Shown here one piece after another: positions 40,451 through 52,700 of a stretch of DNA of 64,000 bases (position 1 is the first letter of the stretch; every line of letters starts with the position of its first letter). The notes beneath the pieces are model-generated. The model had not been told where the DNA came from. It saw nothing but the letters and a program-made list of their open reading frames with translations, and did no database searches. Made by a program: the position numbers and the translations under genes. The stretch is from Hyalella azteca (taxonomy: Eukaryota > Arthropoda > Malacostraca > Amphipoda > Hyalellidae). Where the stretch lies: positions 45,084-109,083 of the forward strand of contig NW_025936234.1 of the NCBI RefSeq assembly GCF_000764305.2. The letters run 5' to 3'.

Positions 40451-42304
40451 ACCCTTAATGTTAATGTTATTGTTGCTATTTCTAGGGTAAAATTAGAGAT
40501 TTGTGATAACATGTGCACAGGACTTAACTGGACTTTGTAAATGAGTTTGCAGCTCATAAGTGGCTCATCATGGTAACTGTGAAAATGGCTTACTGTGTGC
40601 ACTTGTGGTCTTTCAGATTTTCAACTATTTTCTAAATAGTTGGCTGAAGACTGGTGAAAATCTGAAATGAAATAATTTCAATTCAAATGTTTCAGCAAGA
40701 TCTTCTGAAGGCGTAAATTTTGCTGCTGATGCATTCCCAAAGATCTTGCAATATTCACCCACTTTCTGCACCCTGTACTAGTTGCAGCCCAATCGTTTAC
40801 TTTAACTAAGTTAGATAGAAGGTAATTCATCTAGCGGCCAGTGGGAATCTCTCGGCTCCAAATATGGCAGGCAATTGTTGGTTGCAGCTAAAGAGATAAA
40901 TATGAGACTTCCTAAGCCATGAAGATTTCTTGCCTAAAATCCATGTAAATGAGTGATTAAGAAGGATTGTGTCAGCAAGGTTCTTGAATTCTCTTCTTGA
41001 TGCTAATGTGCTGAGCTATAATGTAAGGCCTTTTAGCTCTAGATATTGGCATCTTTTCAAGCTCTCCATCAGCCATCTTGATCTTAAATTGCATCTGCTT
41101 ATCAAAAATCCTGAATCAATCTATCAAGACTGCCATCACCATGCATATGTTTAGCTTGTTTTGACTGCTTGTATATGTTCACAGTTCACCACAGTGATCA
41201 TAATATGTCTACATTGTTTCCAATCATCACCCTGTAGAGGTCTTGGAATACTAGTTATGTTATTGTTAGGTATTAGGCTTATAGTAAATAAATGTGTTGT
41301 CAATTTAAAATTAATCAGCGTTTTGAATTGTAAACATTTTTACATTTTTAAGAGAGTATTGAAACTGTGGCCGGAGATTGTGGATAGGTAAATGTAGCAG
41401 TACAAATGTGGTCTTGACAGCACCATCTTGTCTTTTGTAAAGCTTATCCTAGTAGAGTGAAGGCTAATCACTGCCTATTGGTCAAGCCATGAACATTGTA
41501 GCGGTTCCCGGTAAGCCCGCACAAATATGCGAGACTGTAACTCTTGAGACCTTGGTCATGAAACAAATACTGAATGTGGTCAGAAGGAGTCACATTCAGG
41601 AAGGCATGAAACATGGAAAACACTAAACAATTTACTACTAACAACACAAAATACAAAATGGTGGATACAACAATAAATAAACAGTACCTAGTCTAAATCA
41701 AACACTAGCGGTGGTGTCAGTTCAGCCCACTTGGTGGTCTGGGTAAAGTACTCTAATGAGTGGACCACTGAGGCCTCTCAGCGTTTCAGTTTCAGGTAAT
41801 TACGAGATAATAGAAAAGTGACAAATGAAAAAAATAGTTATTAACAGCTTCTGCTGCCAGATACTAACATCTTACTCAAACCTTAGCCAAGGCCAACTAT
41901 GGTTTTAACAACCATAAATCAAGTAGTAACCATCCCTAGTAGTAGCGGTAATCAAATAGTAATCATAAATCAAGTAGTAACCATCACAGGCTCCAGGTAC
42001 AAGCCAAGGAGTGATAGTTGGCAAGGCAGAACTTGACCACTGGTGGAGGGATGGAGATCAATGCCGAGTGGTTTGTGGGCCGAGTCACACACTCACATAC
42101 CACACCCAGGCACACCACACTCACTCCACAAGGCACTCAGCACCATCACTCTTACCTTATGGCAGGAAGTATGCCCAGAGGGTTGTAGCCATCTTACTAT
42201 TTGCTGGGCTGTTGGGAGAGCTAATGATTATCTAGGGCCTAGAGCACACTTTGAAAGCAAATGGTATTTGGCAAGCAAATAGAAACAAATAGGTGCCAAG
42301 CACA
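40451..42304. other. No recognisable gene
   Basis: AT-rich sequence without conserved frames on either strand. Short ORFs of 60-79 codons here look random. The composition near 41470-42280 is less AT-rich, but I recognise nothing in it. Confidence 0.6.
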
Positions 42305-43470
42305 GGACCTGAAGTTATTCTTCGAACAGCATTAGTTTAATCCCACCCTCACTATCTTTCGCTCATTCGCACAGCAATAGTTTAAGCCACCATAGAGCCC
42401 CCTATTACTTTCTTTCCAGGATGTAATTTTAGTACGTGGAAAATATACTTGCAACAATTCCATGTTTTCGAAATGGATTGAGTGATTTGGATTATTTCTA
42501 ATTTAGCCACCTTTGTAATTCCAGATTTCTTTGTAATTACAGATTTTTACCCCAGTGTGACCATTCATTAATTTTCCAATATTTTCAATCTTCATCAGTT
42601 GTATTCAGAATGAACACAAACAAATAACAATTAGTTGGGAAGAAATATTTTTTCTCATGCTCATGCTGACGCAACAATGCGCATTTTGGGCACTCGTCGT
42701 ACGAGGGTGCTTCAAAATGTTTGTGGAAAAACGACAGATTCTCGAAGTATCATTTACAAGTTTAGCTTGAACTCGCATCCATTTTACTAGTATGTTATTT
42801 TAGACAGTCGCGGAATCAGTTTTCATTTATTAAAGCGCCCTTAGTTGAATTGTTATGTTGACTTTGGAATATGCTATTACCTACATATTAAAATACCAGC
42901 ATATACTGTTGGTTGTGAATGCTTGGAAGGAATGCGGACACAAACCACGTTTTTTTTCTATGTATACCACGAGTGCCGATAGATGAATAATTTGAGGAAT
43001 ATTGCGTTTGAAGTTGGTTCAATAATCCTCGACTTTGAATAATTTAAGATTTTAAAATTATTCTGACTAACGTCAATATCTTGCTGATGACGACACGTTG
43101 CATCTTTACATATTTTGTACTTCTCAGTTAATCAGTTAAAAGGGTACCTATGCCGGAGTACGCGTTCATAAGTAATGATTTCCCGTTAGCTTGATGATTT
43201 TTATGCGAGAAGAATGCCAATGAAGATCAATGCATGTTTAGATCGACCTGAGCCAACGATGGTCATGTTTCTTCCGAGTTGAGCGAGTTTGTTATACGCG
43301 CCGCATCAATATTTCATGTATTGTTGAGATGGATCGTCGGTGGGTGCATGCGCGGAAATAAACTGTGGTATTTTACATGCATTTACTTAAGCGTTTATTG
43401 TCTCCAAAATTTCTTTGGTCATGCAATGTTCCTTGTGATGAGCTAGGTTTGTCATACGATGATAGTGGAA
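42305..43470. repeat. Diverged copy of RNF10 downstream sequence
   Basis: 42430-43470 aligns with about 33610-35200 (for example the CAACAATTCCATGTT and CGGAAATAAACTGT blocks) with substantial divergence and indels, implying an older duplication than the exon copies. Confidence 0.75.
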
Positions 43471-44812
43471 AAATATCAATGGGCGAGTCTCGCGTAGTTG
43501 TTCCTAAAATTAACTAGAATGTTATCCAGAAATATTTCGATTTTTGTGTGTTTGACAGCGATGACGACCCTGTGCTGGAAGTGAAAGAGTTTGCATTAGT
43601 GCACTTATTCCTCGAAACGATCACGCTTCGCCTACAGCGGCTTCACTTCCTTGCGAGTTTTCAAAAAATATGAATGAGAAAAATGCGTCGCGGGTTTCTG
43701 AGGATGTCTATTGGCAGATTTAAGGACTTGATAAGTAGTAAGAGAGTGGAAAGGGTCTGTAAAAATGTTTTAAAAATTTTCTTGTAGAAATTACAATATA
43801 AATACATGAATATGTACAGAATATGTACGCCGATTTCATTTATCGCGGCCCAGGTCTTCTAGTACATATCGTCCGCGATAGGTGAGGGATAACCGTGGCG
43901 ATTTGGTATAGATATAATCTACAAATTGCAAGACGAGACAAGCTTTATAGGAGCTTGAAATTCTTATGCAAAGAATATATTAGAATGTGATCTTCTACGC
44001 ACGATAAGGTAATATTGTGTTTAACTACCTCATATACAGGAATCGAGTCCTATTCACATTCCGTTCATGCATGTATTCATAACTGTTTGTGAACAATTTG
44101 AACAATTTGGTAATATTTTGAAGAGTCGATTTTTATATTATTTAATTAATGTATAATACCTTAATTTTCTTATGTATCAGCAAAATTAAAATTCTTCTAA
44201 ATTGAAATGGAAGATATGACCTGCAAGATAAATATAGGCTTTTCTACACCTATGAAGGTAATTTCATTCGTCTATACTGTTGAAAAGTGCACTCAGTAGT
44301 TGTTTTCTAAGGACGATGAAATATCCCCTTTGTTTACGTTCAGAATCAGAAAATAAATCTTTCGCCGTTAGCGGTGGGACTTGGTCGATTTAAAACTTGG
44401 CGAATCAAAGTTTCATTGAAAGGTAATATGATTTATATATGTGAATAATCAAAATTAAACAACTAATATATTTTTGATGACTATTACTATTAGTACTAAA
44501 TTTTCGAAGCACGTACAACAGACGTATAAGTAGGTAGACCAGCAAATTATTTTGGTTTCTACTACATCAATGTTGTTTGTCATACCTAAGATATTGTTTT
44601 AAATCTTGAGTAAATGAATAAATTGAAAATAAATGTGTTCTTGAAGTTGAAAATCTCTGGTTTTTCACTAGGGTAAATGCAGTTTATTCCAACATGATGA
44701 CATTGTGGGTAATTCTGACACTTCTCAACTTTTTTCCTTTATATTAAGCTTTGTCTTAGTTCCACGCATTTGTTGATGGTTGTAATAGTGACGTCAAGGT
44801 CATAGCTCATAG

Positions 44813-45050
44813 GGTAAACGCGTTATATTCCGACACATTAAGGACGCATTGTGAAATGAAAAACTATACAAAAAAACCATATGCGCAGCGTTACTCAAGT
44901 TCTGTTTGCTTTACGGTAAACTGAGTTTACGTGACTCTCAAAACACCGCACGACGCACCAGCAACGATGAAACGTCACAAAATGTTGCCATATTTATTTA
45001 AAAGCCTTTAGAATGCAAACCTACCAAATCCCTATATTCCGACACTGTGT
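44813..45050. repeat. TGTCGGAATATA repeat family, reverse copy
   Basis: GGTAAACGCGTTATATTCCG to TCCCTATATTCCGACAC, inverted relative to 18352-18560. Confidence 0.8.
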
Positions 45051-45302
45051 GTGACTATATTCGGCACGTGGTGAGACGCATAGTGACAAAGCAGAGAGTT
45101 TTTTAGACTCTCCCTCAAGTTCACTTTTGAGTCCTATAAGTAAACCAGCAAAGTATCATGGATACTACTCATACCAGCATTATCATACTTGAGAAATTGG
45201 CTTAAATCTTGAGTAAATGAGGAAATTAAAAATGAACTGATTCTAAAAAAGCTCTGGTTTGCCACTATGGTGAGACGTATTCCGACCACGCTTCAAATTG
45301 TA

Positions 45303-46255
45303 GTGTAGGGTAAACGCTGTATATTCAGACATTGTGGGTAATTCCGTCACCTCTCTAGTTTTTCCTTTATATTAAGCTTTGTTTTAGTTCCATGCGTTCA
45401 TTGATGGTTGAAATGGTGACGTCATACATTTGCGCGTCGAACTACTGCCAAAGCACTAGGTCTTGGCCATCTAGCAGGAAAATATTGAGATCCAAAGAGA
45501 GACAATGCATGCTACCCAGTGAGATCATCGAAAAATGTGTCAAATTTGACAGTTGACCTTGCTCTACCAAATGTGAATAACTGTTTGTATAGGAAGAATA
45601 TTATGGTTTGAGACTTTTAAATACGTCTGTGATACTGTGAATATATTAGGAATCCTTTAAGTATACGTGTATTTGCTGATTTCAATTGGTAAATAAATTA
45701 ATAGATGATTAAGTTGAGAAATGGATTTAGACACATGAAAACTAATTCTGTCACAACTTGAATTGGATACACAGTTACACACAGATCGTTCCAAGCAATG
45801 TACAAAAATTAAACTTTGCTTAATTAAAAGCTTGATAGTTGTTAATTAAAAGCGTAATTAAGTAGTGTTCAATATTCATTAGTGTTCTAATTCAAAGCCG
45901 TGCCGTATTGTATTCCAATACAGCTCACACAGCAAACGGAATTCGAACACATGGATGAGGGCATTACGTATCAGTAGAATTTGAAGCACGGACGCCCGGA
46001 CGGAATACGCCTCACCACCTGCCGAATATTGCCACACACAGTGTCGGAATATAGGGATTTGGTAGGTTTGCATTCTAAAGGCTTTTAAATAAATATGGCA
46101 ACATTTTGTGACGTTTCATTGTTGCTGGCGCGTAGTACGGTGTTTTGCAAGTCACATAAAGCAAACAGAACTCGAGTAACGCATACGGTTATTTTTTTAT
46201 AGTTTTTCATTTCTTGATGCGTCCTTAATGTGTCGGAATATACCGCGTTTACCCT
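45303..46255. repeat. Composite repeat ending in TGTCGGAATATA copy
   Basis: 45303-45960 matches the flanks of the N gap (38219-39610), and 46040-46255 is another TGTCGGAATATA copy in forward orientation. No coding frames are present. Confidence 0.78.
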
Positions 46256-48442
46256 ACCTTAAAATGGGATAACTTTGACCACTTTTTTTTTTCAAAACGA
46301 TGCCATTTTTTTTACTAGATAGATCAAACACAAATTGAAGCATGCAAAATATAGGTCTATACTCTAGCAGTCTAGCTTTACTCACCATAAATTGCTGGCT
46401 CCTGCCTCTCATTGTTTTGATGTAATTTCAAAAAAAGTGATGGTCTTTGTTACCCCAGCTCTTGGGGTTTCTTTGACCAGGTGGTGAAATCAATTTTTTT
46501 TTGTTAAAATAACTCCAAATAACTCCAGGTTGTGGTGCATTGTAGTAGAACTCTTCTAGTTACATATGCAAAAAAAAATATTGTTCGATATATTGAAAAA
46601 ACTAATAAGAAAATTGCGAATAAAACAAATTCTCTGGTCTTCAATGAAACCTGCTTGAAAGAAGAAATTCTGCCAACCTATACTAATTAAGGTACAATTG
46701 TGAATGAATGATTCTACTATATAATATAGCTAATGTTCTGCGGCCCTCTTCAACATGAACAAGTGCTACAGTCCCATGTTTGAGGAAATTCTTAATGTAA
46801 TGTGATGTCTTTGTAATCAAGTATTTTACTGCAACTGGTTTATTAAACATTGAACCTGCTACTTTATTATCCACAACCAATAATCTGCCTTATAAATCTT
46901 GACACATGCATGTTGATGCTGATCATCACGTATCAGCCATATCCAGTGGAATGCATATAGGTCTGTGCCGATCATCATGAATTGGCCATATCAATCATAA
47001 TGCACATATGCTGTTGCCAATCCTTACTCTTCGGCTGTATTGATTGTAATTTTTTGAACACTGGGGCTGATCATTATGCATCGGCCATACCTATCAATCT
47101 TAAATTGCGCATGCTTCTGCCAATCATCATGCATTGGCCAAATCAATCATAATGCACATACATTGATGCCAATCATAGCATAATGGCCATAATATTAATC
47201 ATTAAGTGCAATCTAGAGATGCATATTTCACAAATGGCAACCGCTATTTGCCACAATCATACCTCAGTGTCATTGGTGCAATGAAATTATTGTCCTCAGC
47301 CTATGTTGGGCTATCCTTTACAGTCTGGCCAGTAATGTGTTGCCAAATATCTTTTGCCCACTCTATTGACCCAGAACATGTCCAGCCAGGATTAGAATTT
47401 TCCTAAGTATTACTGAAATTTTATGGGGAATGGCAAAAAACGGAGTTTTTGTATCCCTTATCAAGGTCTTACTTTTTTGAAGTGAAGCATTGAAAGCTTT
47501 TCCACTATTTTTTTGTGGCTTCAAACTGCCAAATTTTCAATACATTTTGAATGTTGGTGATGCAATTGTGCACTTTTGGTAACAATTAGACAGGAAATAA
47601 TGTATCTAGCAGGAATCTCATGGATTCACACTAGATTGTAATTTTCCTACTTACGAATGGAATCTCACTGCTCCTAAGTGATAAATTTTCAATACAAATG
47701 GAATTGTGCAGTTTTATTTATAATTACATAGACAATAATTTATAAGGGTAGATATACGTAGACATTCCACACCAGTTGCCTCTGGTTGCTTCTTAAAGGT
47801 AGATATATTCTACGCCTGCATGGCTGGATCCAGCCATGATATAAGCACTGATAGGTAGGTATTCATTATCTGCATTGATTATAAAACACCCTGCCAACAC
47901 CATCATTCAAATTCCAATCCTTGAAGAAGTGTAGTTAGCCTTTGCCATCAATCTTGATTGTACCAAGGAGTCTTTAGGGCAGTGCATTGGTATTCAGGAA
48001 GGAACTATCTAGTGCTATTCTTCACAGTCTGGAAGCTTAGAACAACCTTCACTGGAGGACAAACTAAAATGAGGCAATCAGATTAGCATAAACTATGATT
48101 ATTAACGCAAGACTAGCTGCTCTCCAAAGGAGAATAGATTTTGAAAATTGAATTGAAAAGGCACCTAATAGCACAATATCTAAATCCATGACTATCATTT
48201 GCATCACTCTAAGAAAACAAAATCATTTTTAGTGTATTTCTTGTGTTGTTCATTGCAATACAGTTAGATTAAATCACAATCATACCTGAGTAGAGGGTGT
48301 AGATGAATGTTACTGTTTTCAATTTTTATGATAATTTTTATATAGTTTTATGGACATATATTGTTTAACTAAAATTCAGAGGAGATATTCCTAGACAACT
48401 CAAGAGATACAATACTAAGCCTTGTTAGCATTTTTTGAAAAT
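46256..48442. other. No recognisable gene
   Basis: AT-rich. It contains degenerate GCCAATCATCATGCAT..GGCC repeats at about 46890-47200. No conserved protein was seen. Confidence 0.6.
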
Positions 48443-49434
48443 TTTATTTAATAATATGGCATTTTACCTAATAAATCAACATGCTATTTAATTTCTTTAT
48501 GTTCATATGTAAGCCTTCTTGTTTGATTTACCTAAAATTGGCATTTAATTCTATGAAATTTCTATTTTGATGAGTCATCAGAGTTGTTTGTTTACTAATC
48601 TTTAAATAACACCTCTTCTATACTAGTGCTTGTATAGTGCTACAAGAACTATTGTACTTTTCCTGTTCTTGTTAAAAAATTCCTGTTGCATCTGAAGTGG
48701 GTAAGGGGGTAAAATCTTTATGAAATTCTCAATGTGCATGAAAAAATCCATTTCTGAAAAATTGCCCTGAAGACCAAGGATGCAGCACCACAGCCAAGTA
48801 ATATATTTTCCATGATTTATCTTTGTTAGAAAGTCCTTGCATCTTCTATTTTTATTTCAAAGTATTTTTTCATAATATTTTATCAATGTATTGTATTGTA
48901 TTTATTTCAGCATGCTTGTCTAATGGCCACTTCCATTGATTATTTTCTCTGCTTAGAGGCACTATTTTTAGTTGCTCACAGTTCTTTATAAATCCATACT
49001 ACTTGAAATTGCTTGAGCTTACTAGCATCAGGTTTGAATACTGAATATTTATATTGCATATATGTATAGTGTACTTCACCATACATACAAAATTTATGTG
49101 TAGTGAATAGGTACTCAAGTACCAAATATAGTATATAAATTATTTGTAAGAAGATATACTAAAGAAGAGCAGTGATAGTACTTTGAAATATCACTGAATG
49201 TTGCTTTGTATAAGATGTTGTGCTATATTTCCTACTTGTTTTCACATTTTATTTTAGTTTGTATGACTAAAGCTATTGTAAGCTCAATATACTTCACTTG
49301 TGGAAGAGCCATGAGTCTCTCATTGTTTTTATGAATAAATATTAATTCATTCTGATGCTCTAGTGTATCTTCTTAAACCATTTCTATGGTCTAAATTTGT
49401 AGCATAGCCTTACCTTGTTTAATTGTTTCTGCAG

Positions 49435-49779
49435 GACAGTTGCTGCAAGTGTGGCAAACAAAGAACTTGCTGCAAGAGGTGCAACAGCAAATGCTGCAAG
49501 GGCACCAATAGATGCTGCTTGACATCTATTCAATGCTGTCACTGCTGCTCCAGATATAACAGTCAAGAAGACTCATGCAGTTGTAGCAGCTGTTGCAACA
49601 GTAGCAGTGTTAGTGGTAGCAAGTGCTGCAGTTGTTGCAACACTGATGGGGAAGACCAATGCTGCTACAGTGGTGGCAAGAACAAAGCTTCTTGTTGTTG
49701 CAAGTCACAAGAACAACATCCTGACACAGAAGCACATCTAGACAGCATGGGCACTACACCTGTGCAGAGAAAATGGCAG
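49435..49779 (+). CDS. ZDHHC14: ZDHHC exon with Cys-rich stretch, copy 2
   Basis: Same as 30853-31197 apart from silent changes. Coding is certain only from about the ATG at 49747 ([11 protein letters not shown]). The Cys-rich upstream part, about 27 Cys in 92 codons, is open and in phase but may be a TGC-rich low-complexity leader. Confidence 0.7.
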
Positions 49780-52700
49780 GTAGGTGCCTTGCTGCTTGTG
49801 GGTTTTACATGTTGAGGTCCGTGTATATAGAGGATGAAATAAGTTGACTGTATTTATTTGTGTAATATTGATTAGTTTGTATTATCCCTCTAAACATTAA
49901 TGCATGGTTTCAACTATTTTTTAATGATTTTTCTAATGGAACCTTCACATTGCGTCTGTTGCAGGTGTATCCCGGCAAAAACAAATTCTGCTGCGATGGT
50001 CGCATTGTCATGGCACAGCAGCCTGGCATTTTTTATGTCACGCTGGGACTTATAATTATCACCAATGCCCTCTTCTTTGCCTTTGAGTGAGTTAACTCTT
50101 CTATATAAATCTAGACTAGGCACTCATTGTAAATAACCACTACTAATTAAGTACCTATGTGCTATGGTAGCTTGCTGACTCAGTGATGGTTGAGTTCTGC
50201 TAATGGGCACAACTAGAGCACATGAAATGAATGTAATTTCTGCCAATTAAGCTACATTTCCAGCTTTGAGTGACTCAATTTATATCATCCCTATTTACAA
50301 ATATAATAATTTTTAAACTCTTATAACTTCTATAACTATATGGATGAATGGCACAATATATTCTTTGCACTTAGAGATTACTATAATGATAATGCTCAGA
50401 AATTATCCATGTTAAGTTTTGATAATCTAATACTAAATCTTTATTTCATCGTCTTGTGTTGCAGTTGTCCATACCTGACACTGAACCTGTCACCTATAAT
50501 CCCGTGTGTGGGGGCCGTGCTCTTCTTGTTTGTGCTGTCCACGCTGCTGCACACCAGTTTCTCCGACCCCGGCATCATACCACGCGCTACTTATGAAGAA
50601 GCACTCTACACCGAGAGGCAGATAGGTATGCACAACTTAATCTTTTTAAGATATTTACCTTGATTTTTATTTGTAAATAAATTTCTCGAGCTACTTATGA
50701 AGAAGCACTCTACACCGAGAGGCAGATAGGTATGTGCAACTTAATCTTTTTAAGATATCTCATTGATTTTTATTTGTAAATAAATTTCTCGTGCTACATA
50801 TGAAGAAGCACTCTACACTGAGAGGCAGATAGGTATGCACAACTTATTCTTTTTAAGATATTTTCATTGATTTTTGTTTGTAAATAAATTTCTCGTGCTA
50901 CATATGAAGAAGCATTCTACACTGAGAGGCAGATAGGTATGCACAACTTAATCTTTTTGAGATATTTACCTTGATTTTTATTTTTAAACAAATTTTGATC
51001 AACCATTAGCTGCATTCAATTTAGGTATATATTCATTTGATTGATACCAATTTAATCCCTAGAGATTTTTTGCATTAATATCTTTGCTTTAACTTTATTA
51101 TATTTGTTGTCATTTCAACCACTTCTGACATGACAGATAAAAAACTTGATTGTTTATAAAGCATCATTGTATCAATGAGGGTTTGTTATAGCATGTTTTG
51201 TAATTCATACATGAATATAAGATAGGTACTCTATCATGCCTACCTGTACCTGATAGTGTCATAAAACATATACCATCTTGTTTTGTTCATTTGTTAGAAT
51301 AACTTAGGTAGGTATAATAATATGTAGGTAAATATATGTATGTATAATAATAAGTAGGTAAATATATATATGTAGGTAGGTAAATATATGTACCAAAATT
51401 AGATTAGTTTTTGAATGAAAAAAAATTGTATATTAATCATTTTTAACAAATTTGTTGCTGGAATTATCATTATGATAGAACTTCCCTCACTATTGCTATA
51501 CCAATTTCAATCTGCCAGCACAAAGATTTGTTCATATAACTACTTCAATTCTGCAAGTTTGATTGAAGACCAGAGCATGCTTTTCATTAAAATCTTCTTT
51601 TTCGTTTTTTTTCCAACAAGTTGAACAAAATTTTTTGCTGGCGCCAGAAGATAAAATGAATGAATAAATAAAAATCAGCCTTATAAATTGTGACTGGTAC
51701 ATTGCGTGCTCCCTCTATGATTGATGCAAATTTCAAATTAATGTGATAAACTAATGCACCAACTAGATTCATTGATGCTTCATGCCCATGTGGCCACAAC
51801 TTTTATTTTTCCACCTTATTTTCACATTTTATTGATCATATTTCAATTCAAGTGGTATTTTAGGGCTGTAAACGTCTATTTTCAATTCTAAAATCGTTTT
51901 AGCTCGAATAATTTTCTGAGCTCACCAAATTCTCTCTTCTAAAACATCACATTCCTCAACCAGTTGGTCTTTCCCTTCGACCAAACTTACATCATTCATC
52001 ATCCATACAAACATCATCCATCATCAAAGCAAACCTCGTCCATCATCCAAACAAACATCATACATTATCCATACAAATATTATCCATCATCCAAACAATC
52101 ATCCTCCCTCACACCAACATCCCTTTCCTCAAACGCATTACAAGTATAATCTCACATATTATTGTATTTAAGTACCATTGATCGCTCAGAAGTTGTGAAC
52201 GAAGGAGCTGGTCTGAGCTACCGCCCCCCACCACGCACCAAAGAGATCACCATCAACGGCGTGCCTGTTAAACTCAAGTATTGCTTTACCTGCAAGATCT
52301 TCAGACCTCCTAGAGCCTCTCACTGCTCCATCTGCGATAACTGTGTCGGTCAGTGGCTGTCTTGTGTTGCGTGCTTGTCTTTTCAATTTAATTGATTATT
52401 ATTATGTCTGTCATCATCTCTACACCGTTAAATTAATTGCATGCTTAATTAATCGTTTGGTAACTGTATCTAATAATCTTTGATTACAAACTGTTACCCG
52501 GATGCGTTACCCCTACTTTTTAAGTCTATCAGTCGAAACACGTTTTACGACGCTAAGTTGCAGTTGATTGTGGTGAATTTCAGAATTTGTTGTCTCGCTC
52601 CTCAGTTGTAGCACGTTTTATGTCACGAGTTGCAGTTGGTCGTGAAATATACCTATGTTCGCGTCATTCTCCTTAGTTGAAGCGCGTTCCATGTCTGTAA

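Larger units (their letters stand above)
48443..50640 (+). repeat. ZDHHC 5' exons, copy 2
   Basis: Counterpart of 28945-32060. It lacks the 909 bp between MQHHS and the GTAATATATT block (junction near 48797) and has the 104-bp exon-end array after 50625. Confidence 0.9.
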
